The notes: generated by a model from the sequence alone, not told the origin. A stretch of DNA of 64,000 bases from Streptomyces sp. AJS327 (GCF_013450295.1 NZ_SKBR01000004.1:186001-250000), one strand, 5' to 3'; counted from the first letter of the stretch, positions 1 to 9,586 are shown. Translations and numbers: made by a program.

Positions 1-2822
1 GGTTCGGTGCGCCGCTGGTTCTTCCACCAGGCGTCGAAGTGCGCGCCGGAGACGATGTGTTCGGGGATGCGCTGGTCGTAGAAGTCGTAGAGCGCCTCGT
101 CGTCGACCATGATGTCGCGGCGGCGGGCGCGGTGTTCGAGGTCCTCGACCTCGTCGAGCAACTTCCGGTTGTCGCTGAAGAAGGCGTGGTGCGTGCGCCA
201 GTCACCCTCCACCAGCGCGTGCCGGATGAACAGGTCCCGGCTGGTCTCCGCGTCGATCCGGCCGTAGTTGACCTTGCGCTGGGCCACGATCGGCACGCCG
301 TACAGCGTCACCCGCTCGTACGCCATCACCGCGGCCTGCTTCTGCTCCCAGTGCGGCTCGCTGTAGACCCGCTTCACCAGGTGCCGCGCCAGCCGCTCGA
401 CCCACTCCGGCTCGACCCGCGCGTTCACCCGCGCCCACAGCCGCGAGGTCTCCACCAGCTCGGCCGACATCACCCAGCGCGGGGGGCGCCTGAACAACGC
501 CGAACCGGGGAAGATGGCGAACTTCGAGCCGCGCGCCCCCAGATACTCGTTCTTCTCGCCGTCCTTCAGCCCCACATGGGACAACAGGCCGGACAGCAGG
601 GCCTGGTGGATCGCGTCCGGAGTCGCCTCCTGCTCACTCGGCCGGATCCCCATCGTCCGTGCCACCTGGCGCAGTTGGGCGAAAATGTCCTGCCACTCAC
701 GTATCCGCAGATAGTTCAGGAACTCCGAGCGGCACATCCGGCGGAACGCGGAGGAGGACAACTCCCGTTGCTGCTCCCGGACATAGCGCCACAGGTTGAG
801 GAACGAGAGGAAGTCGCCGCTCTCGTCCGCGAAGCGGGCGTGGTGCTCGTCCGCCTGCTGCTGCTTGTCGGCTGGACGCTCTCGCGGGTCCTGGATGGAC
901 AGCGCCGCGACGATGACCATCACCTCGCGCGCGCAGCCGAGTTCGTCCGCCTCCAGCACCATCCGGGCCAGCCGGGGGTCGACCGGGAGCTGCGCCAGCC
1001 GTCGGCCCGACTTCGTCAGCCGCTGCCCACCCTTGACGCCCTTGCGCGGCGCCTCCAACGCATGCAGTTCCTCCAGCAGTTGGACGCCCGCCTTGACGCT
1101 GCGCGGGTCCGGCGGATCGATGAACGGGAACCGTTCGACCTCCCCCAGCCCCGCCGCCGTCATCTGGAGGATGACCGACGCCAGGTTGGTGCGCAGGATC
1201 TCCGGATCGGTGAACTCCGGGCGGGACAGGAAGTCGTCCTCGGAGTACAGCCGGACGCAGACACCGTCCGAGGTGCGCCCGCACCGGCCCTTCCGCTGGT
1301 TGGCGCTGGCCTGGCTGATCGCCTCGATCGGCAGCCGCTGCACCTTCGTCCGGTGGCTGTACCGGGAGATCCGCGCGGTGCCGGGGTCGATGACGTACTT
1401 GATGCCGGGCACGGTGAGCGAGGTCTCGGCGACGTTGGTCGCCAGGACGACACGGCGCCCGCTGTGCCGCTGGAACACCCGGTGCTGCTCGGAGTGCGAG
1501 AGCCGGGCGTAGAGCGGGAGGATCTCCGTCTCCTGCGCCAACGCCCCCCCGGCGCGGGACAGTTGTTTCTGAAGCGCGTCCTCGGTGTCCCGGATCTCCC
1601 GCTCACCGGAGAGGAAGACGAGGATGTCCCCCGGCCCCTCCGCGCGCAGCTCCTCCACCGCCTCGCAGATCGCCGTCGTCTGATCCCGGTCGCGTTCGCC
1701 CTTCCGCGACCCGGAACCCTCCGGGCCTTCCGGCTCCTCCGTGACCTCCACCAGCGGCCGGTAGCGCACCTCCACCGGATACGTCCGCCCGCTCACCTCG
1801 ATGATCGGCGCGAACGGCGAGGCGCCCTCCGCCTCGCGCGCCCCCGGCTCCGCTCCGTCCCGCTGCTCCGGGACCGCCCCCGGGCCCGAGAACCCCGCGG
1901 ACCCCGGCGCCGCCTCCCGGCCCGGCCCGTCCGCCGTCTCCGGCCCGGCCGTCCCCGGCCCTGGGGCCTCGCGTCCGTCCGCCGTCTCCGGCCCGGCGTC
2001 GTCCGGCCGCCGTCCGCCGCGGCCGCGCCGCCCACCCCGGCCCGCGTGCCGGGGCCCCTCGGCCCCGCGCACCGCGGCGGTCGCGACATGCGCCCCGAAG
2101 TGCCGGGAGAAGCGCTCCGGATCGATGGTCGCGGAGGTGATGACGATCTTGAGGTCCGGGCGTCTGGGCAGCAGCTGCGCCAGATACCCCAGCAGGAAGT
2201 CGATGTTGAGGCTGCGCTCGTGCGCCTCGTCGATGATGAGGGTGTCGTACTGCCGCAGCTCGCGGTCCTGCTGGACCTCGGCGAGCAGGATGCCGTCCGT
2301 CATCAGCTTGACCATGGTGTGGTCCTTCACCTGGTCGGTGAAGCGGACCTTCCAGCCCACGGTCTCGCCCAGGGCGCTGCCCAGCTCCTCGGCCACCCGC
2401 TCGGCCACCGTGCGCGCCGCGATACGGCGCGGCTGCGTGTGACCGATCACGCCCCGGATCCCGCGCCCCAGCTCCAGGCAGATCTTCGGGATCTGCGTGG
2501 TCTTCCCGGAACCCGTCTCGCCCGCGACGATCACCACCTGGTGATCGCGGATCGCCCGGAGGATCTCGTCCTTCTTCTGGCTGACCGGCAGCTGTTCCGG
2601 ATAGGTGATGGTGGGCAGCGCCACCTGGCGGCTCTCCACCCGCAGCTCGGACTCGTCCATCGCCGCCGAGATCTCGGCGAGCACGGCGGCTCGGGCTTCG
2701 GGCTCGCGGATCTTGCGTGCGCCGTCGAGTCGCCGGCCCAACTGGTGCTCGTCCCGGAGCATCAGTCGCGGCAGGCGCTCCTGGAGGGCGCGGACGGTCG
2801 ACATGGAAGCAGACATACCCAT
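1..2822 (-). CDS. hrpA: ATP-dependent RNA helicase HrpA (3' end outside window)
   Basis: DEAH-box RNA helicase expected to unwind structured RNA in the cytoplasm. The minus-strand frame stays open from about 2822 to the window edge, so about 940 of the usual ~1300 residues are present and the C-terminal domain is missing. Visible motifs: GETGSGKTTQ (Walker A), HTQPRRIAAR (Ia), DEAH in IIDEAHERSLN, SATID (III), and later IEVSGRTYPVEVRYRPL. The start is ATG at 2822 or 2816, with GAGG about 11 nt upstream of 2822. Between the SATID region and the IEVSGRTYP motif lies an unusual low-complexity Gly/Pro/Ala/Arg insertion of about 90 residues (coded by about 1810-2085). It reads upstream of no other gene here and is a chromosomal backbone gene. 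Confidence 0.93.
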   Translation of the reverse strand, partial: MGMSASMSTVRALQERLPRLMLRDEHQLGRRLDGARKIREPEARAAVLAEISAAMDESELRVESRQVALPTITYPEQLPVSQKKDEILRAIRDHQVVIVAGETGSGKTTQIPKICLELGRGIRGVIGHTQPRRIAARTVAERVAEELGSALGETVGWKVRFTDQVKDHTMVKLMTDGILLAEVQQDRELRQYDTLIIDEAHERSLNIDFLLGYLAQLLPRRPDLKIVITSATIDPERFSRHFGAHVATAAVRGAEGPRHAGRGGRRGRGGRRPDDAGPETADGREAPGPGTAGPETADGPGREAAPGSAGFSGPGAVPEQRDGAEPGAREAEGASPFAPIIEVSGRTYPVEVRYRPLVEVTEEPEGPEGSGSRKGERDRDQTTAICEAVEELRAEGPGDILVFLSGEREIRDTEDALQKQLSRAGGALAQETEILPLYARLSHSEQHRVFQRHSGRRVVLATNVAETSLTVPGIKYVIDPGTARISRYSHRTKVQRLPIEAISQASANQRKGRCGRTSDGVCVRLYSEDDFLSRPEFTDPEILRTNLASVILQMTAAGLGEVERFPFIDPPDPRSVKAGVQLLEELHALEAPRKGVKGGQRLTKSGRRLAQLPVDPRLARMVLEADELGCAREVMVIVAALSIQDPRERPADKQQQADEHHARFADESGDFLSFLNLWRYVREQQRELSSSAFRRMCRSEFLNYLRIREWQDIFAQLRQVARTMGIRPSEQEATPDAIHQALLSGLLSHVGLKDGEKNEYLGARGSKFAIFPGSALFRRPPRWVMSAELVETSRLWARVNARVEPEWVERLARHLVKRVYSEPHWEQKQAAVMAYERVTLYGVPIVAQRKVNYGRIDAETSRDLFIRHALVEGDWRTHHAFFSDNRKLLDEVEDLEHRARRRDIMVDDEALYDFYDQRIPEHIVSGAHFDAWWKNQRRTE

Positions 2823-3389
2823 CCAGGATCGCACCTCGGGGAACGGACTGGCGAACCAATTGACCGGCGGGACCCCGGCCCCGCCCTCCTCCAGTCCCAG
2901 CGCAACCCCCGTTTCCCACCGCCCGGCCCGCCCTGGCGCCCGCCCCGGCCCTCCTCCCTGACCCGTCGCCCGGTCCGCTCCCCAGCCGTCCACCAACCTC
3001 CCTCAGCGCCCTTCCTCAACGCCCTCCCGCGACCGCCGCTCCCCGGCCCTCCCGCGATCGCCGCTCCCGTCGTCCGGCCGTGTTCGGCTGCCCGGAGGCG
3101 GGGAGGCGGCGCCATGGGGACTTGCGGTGGCCACCGTCCTCGGCGGAGGCTGATGCCGTGCCGGGGTGCCCCTGGTCGGTACGTCACGACCGCGGTCAGC
3201 GAGACTGGTGGACGGGGAGACCGGTGCGACCGCGCACGACCGACGACGACCGAACCTGACAGCCGCGACGGCACGCCAGGGACGACGGACCCGACGAGCA
3301 CGACGGGTGCGACAGGTACGACGGGTGCGACGAGCACGGCCGCACCACGAACACGGCGGTACGAGAGAACGACGGAGAGGCGCTGGCTG
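2823..3389. other. Intergenic region, no supported gene
   Basis: 567 bp between the divergent hrpA and the small membrane protein gene. It is extremely GC-rich, with C-rich runs around 2870-3060. Open frames exist on both strands but lack a good ribosome site or recognisable protein. The hrpA promoter should lie in its left part; I could not assign -35/-10 boxes. Confidence 0.4.
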
Positions 3390-4106
3390 ATGACCAGGTG
3401 GAGTACGAGGTGGCGGCGCCAGGTCGCCGGTCTCACCGTGCTCGCCGCCGTCGCCGCCTTCCTCGTCGGACTGTGCGGTACCCTGCTCAGCGGCGGCGCC
3501 GAGCGCTCGCAGGGCGCCACCGCCGCCGTGGTCAGCCCCGGTTCCGCACCCGTCGCGGGACTCCAGGGCGCGTCGGCGGACACCTCCCCGGACGGGTGGG
3601 CGGCGGCACGGCCGACGCTCGCCGCGCCGCCGGACTCCGGCACGACGGGCTCCGAGTACGAGACGGGCTCCGAGCAGACGGGGCCTGATCCGGCGGCCCC
3701 AGCGACGACGGGGCCTGATCCGGCGGGCCCCGCTACGACGGACCCTGATCCGGCGGGGTCTGAAGCGACGCCCGCCGAGCTGTCCGGTGTGTCCGAGCCG
3801 TCCGAGCCGTCTGAGCCCGCCGGGGCCATGACACGTCCGGCGACGGACGGCGACGACCGTCTCGTACGCGGTGACGCCCGCGACGAGGGAGGAGCCGCGC
3901 CCGGCTGCCGCGCCCCCGGCGGGGAGGACGACGGCTCACTGCCCAGCGTCCGTGGCGGCGGGCCCGCGCCCGGCCAGCTCGCGGAAGCGGGCGTGCCCGC
4001 CTGCGCCCACGCGGTGTGGGACGCCCCGAACCGCGGGCCCACCGCCAGCCGCACCAGCGCCATAGCGCCGCCCACGCCGGTCGGCCTCTCGGTCATGCGC
4101 GTGTAG
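3390..4106 (+). CDS. Putative single-pass membrane-anchored or secreted protein
   Basis: 238 aa, not assigned to a family. ATG 3390 is preceded by GGAGAGG at 3374-3380 with 9-nt spacing, the best ribosome site in the region. The N-terminus is basic (MTRWSTRWRRQ) followed by a hydrophobic stretch of about 22 residues (VAGLTVLAAVAAFLVGLCGTLL), which fits a signal anchor. The rest is Pro/Thr/Asp/Glu-rich with a short repeat around residues 90-125 (TGPDPAAPAT-type units coded by near-identical 33-bp DNA repeats at about 3678-3770). The open frame extends far upstream antisense to hrpA, which is a compositional artefact. Expression is uncertain because low-complexity GC-rich DNA can keep frames open by chance. 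Confidence 0.4.
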   Translation: MTRWSTRWRRQVAGLTVLAAVAAFLVGLCGTLLSGGAERSQGATAAVVSPGSAPVAGLQGASADTSPDGWAAARPTLAAPPDSGTTGSEYETGSEQTGPDPAAPATTGPDPAGPATTDPDPAGSEATPAELSGVSEPSEPSEPAGAMTRPATDGDDRLVRGDARDEGGAAPGCRAPGGEDDGSLPSVRGGGPAPGQLAEAGVPACAHAVWDAPNRGPTASRTSAIAPPTPVGLSVMRV

Positions 4107-4885
4107 AAAGGCGCCGCCGCCGCGCCCCCGGCCCCGGGCTACCCCGCACCTCGCGCGTACGCCCGCGCCCCCGCGAGCGGCCGTCCCGTCAGTGGACGCC
4201 CCCGCGAGCGGCCGTCCCGTGTGTGTCAACCCACGTGTGCCGCCAACCCCTGTGTGCGGTCAGCATCCGCCCGTACTCGACGGCCCCCGTGCACGGACGC
4301 GGTTTCGCGGCGTGTGGGACTCGTGGACGGCGTTCACGGTCGGTGGTTCAGGGCCTTCGGCCACGGGCGGCGCTCCCGGGCGGCGTGCACGGACGGCGGT
4401 GCTGGGCGTACGCGGACCGACGGTGGTCCGGGACCCGTTCGCGGAGTCCCTCAGCTCGCGGATCCCACCGGCCTCCGTGTGGAGCGCCCACCCCGGGCGG
4501 ATCTCGTTCACAGGGCGGTGCCGCAGGGGTCCGTTCCGGCGGTGCCGCAGGGGTCCGTTCCGGTGGTGCCGCTGCGCGGGGCGTGCGTACCGGGCGCGCT
4601 GCCCCAGGCCCCGCTCGCCGCCCCGGACCGGACACCACACGTACGGCGGGCACCGGCAAGCCCAGCACGCCCAGCGCGTAGTGCCCGCGGGTTCCCGGGG
4701 GCCGCGCGGGGGCGCGCGGGGGCGCGGGGTCCATGGGGTCAGCCGAGGGCGCGGAGCGAGGGCGGAACAGCCGTGGCGCGTTCGCGGAGCACGCGTGGCG
4801 CGGCCGTAGAGCAGCCGAGCAGTCGTAGAGCACGCGAGCAGTCGTAGAGCACGCAGGTCAGACAGGGTGAAGGGAAGTGGTCCCG
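4107..4885. repeat. Gene-poor interval with short tandem repeats
   Basis: About 780 bp with no convincing gene. It contains a 24-bp unit (CGCCCCCGCGAGCGGCCGTC plus CCGT) at 4168-4191 and 4197-4220; a 24-bp unit built on GGTGCCGCAGGGGTCCGTTC repeated about 2.3 times over about 4512-4572; and GAGCAGTCGTAGAGCACGC twice in 4815-4855. Frames overlapping it on both strands are repeat-derived. Confidence 0.5.
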
Positions 4886-5827
4886 ATGGTTCGGACGTTC
4901 CAGGAACCAGGCACACGCGAGGGGCGGTCGTCGCCTCCGGCTCGCCCCGGTCCGCTGGGCCGCGCCGCGCGCGCGACCGGGCACGCCGGGCGCGCGCTAC
5001 GGGACTGGCCGCCCGGGCGCTGGGCGGGCGCCGCCCTGGCCGCCGTGGGCTGCGCCGTACTGGTCGGAGTGCCCACCGCCGTCATCCCCAGCTCGCTCTT
5101 CGGGCGCGAGGTGCCGACCCAGTGGTGGAACTATCCGGTGCTGGCCGGGACGGCCGTACTCGGCGGGCTGTTGTTCGCGAGCTACCTGCGCCGTCCCGAC
5201 ACGGACGGCGGGGCCGAGGCGGAGGGCGCGACCGCGCCCGACGGTGCCGCCCCCTCGGCGGCTGACGGCACGCGGGGCGTCCGGGGCGCCCGGGACGTCC
5301 GGGATGCTGAACGGGCTGAACGGGCTGAGGGCGCTCGGAGCGCTGTGGGTCCCGGGGAGGCCGTGGGTCCCGGGGACCCTGCCGGGCGGTGGGGGACGAT
5401 CGGGGGACTGCTCACCTTCTTCGCCGTCGGCTGCCCGGTCTGCAACAAGCTGGTCCTTTTGCTGCTGGGCACCTCCGGGGCGCTCAACGTCTGGGCGCCG
5501 GTGCAGCCGTTGCTGGCCGTGGTCGCGCTCGTGCTGCTGGCGGTGGCCACGGTGGCCCGGCTCTCCGGGGAGTACGCCTGTCCCGCCACCCCGGACGTCC
5601 CGCTTCCGCCCCCCGCTCCCACCGCCGTCTCCGCGACGGCCACGACGGCCACGACGGCCGCGTCAGCCGCGTCCACCAGCCGGGACGCCAGCCCGGGTGC
5701 CGCTCCGGACGCCGCCCCGAAGGCCACGCCGGGGGCCGCCCCGGACGCCGAATCGCCCCCGGGGACGGGCACTTCGGGGGGTACGGGTCCGGCGTCGCCG
5801 CCTCCCGAGGCCGACGGCTCCGGCTGA
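4886..5827 (+). CDS. Integral membrane protein with CPVC motif, redox module
   Basis: 313 aa, with about four membrane segments: WAGAALAAVGCAVLVGVPTA, YPVLAGTAVLGGLLFASYL, GTIGGLLTFFAVGCPVCNKL and the segment ending VALVLLAVATVA. The third helix carries GCPVCNK, a CxxC pair at the membrane, suggesting a thiol-redox or electron-passing role. A charged Ala/Glu/Arg linker separates helices 2 and 3, and the C-terminal tail is Ala/Pro/Thr-rich. Start chosen at ATG 4886, 10 nt after AAGGGA; the GTG at 4877 is too close to that site. It lies 125 bp before a DsbA-like gene and then a CcdA gene on the same strand. The function is inferred from the motif and neighbours. Confidence 0.75.
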   Translation: MVRTFQEPGTREGRSSPPARPGPLGRAARATGHAGRALRDWPPGRWAGAALAAVGCAVLVGVPTAVIPSSLFGREVPTQWWNYPVLAGTAVLGGLLFASYLRRPDTDGGAEAEGATAPDGAAPSAADGTRGVRGARDVRDAERAERAEGARSAVGPGEAVGPGDPAGRWGTIGGLLTFFAVGCPVCNKLVLLLLGTSGALNVWAPVQPLLAVVALVLLAVATVARLSGEYACPATPDVPLPPPAPTAVSATATTATTAASAASTSRDASPGAAPDAAPKATPGAAPDAESPPGTGTSGGTGPASPPPEADGSG

Positions 5828-5952
5828 CCGCCGTTCCCCGACGCCGAGGTCGCCCCGGCTGACCGCCGCGCCGCCAGGCACCCGTCCCCCACGCGTCCAC
5901 GCCCGTCCACACCGCTTGTTCCACTCGCCACCGCCGTTCACCAGGAGGTCCC

Positions 5953-7050
5953 ATGCCGTCCCCGACGCCCAAGCCCATGCCCAAGCCGACCCCTCAGTCC
6001 AGGCCCACCTCCCGATCCGGATCCGGAGCCCGGTCCGGCTCCAGCTCCCGATCCGGTTCCGGATCCGCGCCCAAGAACCGGAAGGCGGTGCTCATCGGCG
6101 CCGTGGTCGCGGTCGTGGCGCTGCTCGTGGGCTGGCTCTCGCAGTACGTCGTCGACGACTCCGGCGGCTCCACCCCCGAGAACGCGACCATCAAGGCGAG
6201 CGAGGACGAGGGCGGGGGCGACCCGGCGCTCCGGTCGCTCGAACGGCGCGCGGCCGACGACCCGTTCGCGCGGGGCGACAAGAACGCGCCCGTGGTGATG
6301 ATCGAGTACGCCGACTTCGGCTGTTCCTTCTGCGGCAAGTTCGCGCGTGACACCAAGCCCAAGCTGGTGAAGGAGTACGTCGACAAGGGCGTGCTGCGGG
6401 TCGAGTGGCGCAACTTCACCGTCTTCGGCAAGGGCTCGGAACGCGCCGCGCTCGCGAGCTGGGCGGCCGGGCGGCAGGGCCGCTTCTGGCAGTTCTACGA
6501 CGCGGTCTACGCCAAGGAGAGTTCGGCCAAGAGCGACTTCGACGACGCGGAGCTGCGCGGATTCGCCAAGGACGCGGGCGTCGACGACCTGGCGCGGTTC
6601 GACCGGGACCGGGCCAGCCGCGCGGCGAAGAAGGCGGTGGGCAGGGACCAGGAGGAGGCGTACGGCCTGGGCGCCAACAGCACGCCGGTGTTCCTCGTCA
6701 ACGGTGAGCCGATCGCCGGTGCCCAGCCGGACGAGGTCTTCACCGACGCGGTGGATCGCGCCGCGAAGTCCGCCGAGAAGGCCGACAAGGCGAACAAGGC
6801 GAATGGCGTCAACGGGGGTGACGGGGACAACGGGCACAACGAGGCCACCGGGTCCCACGCGGCCGGTGGGCCCGACGGCTCGGAGGGGGCGGCGCGGGTG
6901 TCCGTGCGTGGTGAGGAGGAGATCGCTCGAACGGGTCGTACCGCGCCGCCCGTCCGGACTCGGACCGGATTCTCCGGCCGGACCGGATCGGGTGAACCCG
7001 TGAGCCCGGAGATGGGGCCGCTCGCGCTCCCGGCGGGGGCCGGAGCATGA
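5953..7050 (+). CDS. DsbA-family thiol oxidoreductase, membrane-anchored
   Basis: 365 aa. A Ser/Pro/Arg-rich cytoplasmic N-terminus is followed by a membrane anchor (residues about 38-57, VLIGAVVAVVALLVGWLS), then an extracellular thioredoxin-fold domain. The domain contains the active-site CSFC in YADFGCSFCGKFARD (about residue 120) and the cis-Pro loop NSTPVFLVNGEPI near residue 240. It should catalyse disulfide formation or exchange on exported proteins. The last ~100 residues are low-complexity. AGGAGG at 5943-5948 precedes ATG 5953. Its stop overlaps the next start (ATGA at 7047-7050), so it is translationally coupled to the CcdA gene, its likely electron partner. Confidence 0.9.
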   Translation: MPSPTPKPMPKPTPQSRPTSRSGSGARSGSSSRSGSGSAPKNRKAVLIGAVVAVVALLVGWLSQYVVDDSGGSTPENATIKASEDEGGGDPALRSLERRAADDPFARGDKNAPVVMIEYADFGCSFCGKFARDTKPKLVKEYVDKGVLRVEWRNFTVFGKGSERAALASWAAGRQGRFWQFYDAVYAKESSAKSDFDDAELRGFAKDAGVDDLARFDRDRASRAAKKAVGRDQEEAYGLGANSTPVFLVNGEPIAGAQPDEVFTDAVDRAAKSAEKADKANKANGVNGGDGDNGHNEATGSHAAGGPDGSEGAARVSVRGEEEIARTGRTAPPVRTRTGFSGRTGSGEPVSPEMGPLALPAGAGA

Positions 7051-8078
7051 CGGACGTCGGGTACCTCGCGGCCTTCCTCGGCGGTCTGCTGGCGCTGCTC
7101 AGCCCGTGCAGCGCGCTGCTGCTCCCGGCCTTCTTCGCGTACTCGCTGGACTCCGCCGGGCGGCTGCTCGCCCGCACCGGGGTCTTCTACCTGGGCCTGG
7201 CCAGCACCCTCGTACCGCTGGGCGCTGCCGGCTCGTACGCGGGACGCCTCTTCTACGGCCACCGCGACCTGCTCGTCTCCGTAGGCGGGTGGCTGATCAT
7301 CGCGCTGGGGGTGATCCAACTCCTGGGGAGGGGCTTCGCGTTCGGCGGCCGACTGCGCGAGATCTCCGGCCGGATCCGGCCCACCACGGCCCTCTCCGTC
7401 TACGCGCTCGGCGCCGTCTACGGCCTCGCGGGCTTCTGCGCCGGGCCGATCCTCGGCAGCGTCCTGACGGTGGCGGCGGTCGGCGGCAACCCGGTGTACG
7501 GCGGCATGCTGCTGGCGGTGTACGCGCTGGGCATGGCCGTCCCACTGTTCCTCCTCGCCCTCGTCTGGGACCGCTACGACCTGGGCGGACGCCGGTGGCT
7601 TCGCGGGCGCGAGGTGGGCCTGGGCCGCTTCCGCGCGCACTCCACCACCCTGTTCTCCGGCTGCTTCTTCATCCTGCTCGGCACGGTCTTCCTCGTGTTC
7701 GACGGGACCTCCGCGCTGCCCGGGCTGCTGGACACCGACACCGCCTTCACCGCGGAGAGCTGGGCGGGACGGATCGGCAACGCCGTGCCGGACGGGGTGC
7801 TGCTCCTCGCCGTCCTCCTCGTCCCGCTCGCCGGGTGGGGCGGAGCGCGACTCCGGCGGAAGCGCGCGCGGGGGACGGACGCGGGGGACTCCGCGCCGCC
7901 GGACCCGGACTCTCCGTCAGCGGCCACGGACGGCGCCACCGAGGGGTCGGAGGCGACCGGAGAGGAGCGGGAACGGCCCCGGGAGATGGCTCAACTGACC
8001 GGTGAGGCACGGGAAGTGACCGGGGACGTCCCGGACCGGACCGAAGCCCCCTCGGAGCGGGCCGACGGAACGCCGTGA
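7047..8078 (+). CDS. ccdA: CcdA/DsbD-like thiol-reductant transporter
   Basis: 343 aa polytopic membrane protein of the CcdA/DsbD transmembrane family, which carries reducing equivalents across the membrane to thioredoxin-like partners. Two conserved Cys-bearing helices are visible: LALLSPCSALLLPAF near the N-terminus and GLAGFCAGPILGSVLTVAA around residues 125-145. Four further hydrophobic helices follow and then a charged Glu/Thr/Pro-rich tail of about 75 residues. The gene overlaps the DsbA-like gene by 4 bp. Together with the CPVC membrane protein it makes a three-gene redox relay. Cytochrome c biogenesis partners (ResB, ResC) are not in this window. Confidence 0.9.
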   Translation: MTDVGYLAAFLGGLLALLSPCSALLLPAFFAYSLDSAGRLLARTGVFYLGLASTLVPLGAAGSYAGRLFYGHRDLLVSVGGWLIIALGVIQLLGRGFAFGGRLREISGRIRPTTALSVYALGAVYGLAGFCAGPILGSVLTVAAVGGNPVYGGMLLAVYALGMAVPLFLLALVWDRYDLGGRRWLRGREVGLGRFRAHSTTLFSGCFFILLGTVFLVFDGTSALPGLLDTDTAFTAESWAGRIGNAVPDGVLLLAVLLVPLAGWGGARLRRKRARGTDAGDSAPPDPDSPSAATDGATEGSEATGEERERPREMAQLTGEAREVTGDVPDRTEAPSERADGTP

Positions 8079-8332
8079 CCGGGCCGACGCCGTATCCGGG
8101 CCGATGGGACTCCCTGACCGGACGGAGGGGGCTCCCGGACCGGCGGTGCTTCGGACTGGGCCGAACGGGACCGGACCCGGATCGGACTGGGACCGGTCCG
8201 GACCGGGTGGCGGACGCGAGAGGTCACCGGGCAGGAGGAGGGAACCGGGGAACGGGGTGAGGGCCGATCCTGAGCCGCCCCTGAGCGGGCAAAAACAGAC
8301 AAAACTCATGGAAAGGTGCTTAGGCTGCTGTC

Positions 8333-9586
8333 ATGAGCGAGCAGCAGCCGCCCGACCCCGCGCGCTCCGACCCGGGTAAGGACCGCTCGCCGGACCGGGA
8401 ACCGGACGGCGTCCCGCCCATCCACGACGCGGAGCGGGACGCCTCGGTCGCCAGAACCGGAACCCCAGGCGGAACCGGGGGCGAGGCCGCCGGCGGAAAG
8501 GGGGGAGCAACCGGAGTAGGGGCTGAGGAGCGTGCCCGGGAGGGAGGCCCGGCCCGGCGGGCGGGCTGGCGGGAGTTCCGGCACTCACCGTTCCTGCCCG
8601 CCGTGGTTCTGATTCTGATCATCGGTGCCGCCGCCGGGCTGTTCGCCGGTTCCTACACGTACGCCATGGCCGACCCCACTCCGCACCACGTACCGACCGC
8701 GATCGTCGGCCGGGCACACAGCGAACAGGACCAGCGGGCCTTCGTCGACGAACTGGAGCGAGCCCTCGGCTCCACCCTCGACCTGCGCCGCTACCCGGAC
8801 TGGGCGGGCGCGGAGGAGGCGGTCAACCGGCAGGAGGTGTTCGCCGTACTGCGGATCACCGGCGCGAAGCGGGTGGAGCTGTCCGTCTCCAGCGCCTCGG
8901 GTGCCTCCGTCGCGGAGCTGCTGGCCCGGGCCGGGCCCGAGGTGGGCGAGCGAGCCGGAGTGGAGGTGCGGGTACGGGACCTCAAGCCGCTGAACCGGGG
9001 AGACCCGCGCGGTCTGGCGATCTTCTACATCTCACTCGCCGCCGTGATCATCGGCTTCGTTGGCGCCATCCAACTCAGCGTGCACGCCCGTGCGTTGACC
9101 CCGGTGGAACGGATCGTCTGCACCGTCGCCTACGCGCTGCTGGGCGGTTTCGTGATCGCCGCGGTGGTCGACTGGCTCCTCGGTGCGCTCGACCTCCCCT
9201 TCGTCACCTCCTGGGGCATCCTCGCGCTCACCATGTTCGCCTCCGGGATGGTCTTCACCATGTTCAACACCCTCTTCGGGCGCTGGGCGATGGTGCCGAC
9301 GTGGGGGCTGATGGTGCTCCTCGGTAACCCCTCCTCCGGAGGAGCCGTCTCCTGGCCGCTGCTGCCCTCGGTGCTGGGCGCCATCGGACGGTGGCTGCCG
9401 CCGGGCGCCTCCGTCAACGCGCAGCACACCGCCGTCTACTTTCCCGGCTACCAGCACGTTCAGCCGTACCTCGTGCTCGGTGCCTGGGCCCTCGTCTCCT
9501 GCGCCGTCTTCTGGACGTGGCGGCACCGTCACCCCGGCGGGCGCGAGGCCAGCCCCAGCCCCACGGCCCCCGAGCACGGCAGCTGA
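8333..9586 (+). CDS. ABC-2/DUF3533-like membrane permease-type protein
   Basis: 417 aa. A Gly/Glu/Arg-rich cytoplasmic N-terminus of about 80 residues precedes a first membrane helix (FLPAVVLILIIGAAAGLFAGSY). An extracytoplasmic domain follows, then five or six C-terminal helices starting IFYISLAAVIIGFVGAIQLS. This topology (one helix, large loop, helix bundle) matches the DUF3533 / ABC-2 / YhgE-Pip-type permeases used in export or cell-envelope processes. The loop motifs PTAIVG and the segment LPSVLGAIGRWLPPGASVNA fit that family. No ATPase gene is adjacent. ATG 8333 follows a weak ribosome site. The gene ends 55 bp before a strong hairpin terminator. Confidence 0.75.
   Translation: MSEQQPPDPARSDPGKDRSPDREPDGVPPIHDAERDASVARTGTPGGTGGEAAGGKGGATGVGAEERAREGGPARRAGWREFRHSPFLPAVVLILIIGAAAGLFAGSYTYAMADPTPHHVPTAIVGRAHSEQDQRAFVDELERALGSTLDLRRYPDWAGAEEAVNRQEVFAVLRITGAKRVELSVSSASGASVAELLARAGPEVGERAGVEVRVRDLKPLNRGDPRGLAIFYISLAAVIIGFVGAIQLSVHARALTPVERIVCTVAYALLGGFVIAAVVDWLLGALDLPFVTSWGILALTMFASGMVFTMFNTLFGRWAMVPTWGLMVLLGNPSSGGAVSWPLLPSVLGAIGRWLPPGASVNAQHTAVYFPGYQHVQPYLVLGAWALVSCAVFWTWRHRHPGGREASPSPTAPEHGS

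Noticed and set aside
2762..4096. A 444-codon frame on the minus strand
   Set aside because: Low-complexity Ser/Pro/Gly/Arg sequence antisense to the membrane-anchored gene, with no family match and no ribosome site.
39..4106. A 1355-codon open frame on the + strand
   Set aside because: Up to about 2820 it is exactly antisense to hrpA and reads as Pro/Arg/Leu-rich nonsense. Only its 3' part from 3390 has a ribosome site and a membrane-anchor sequence.
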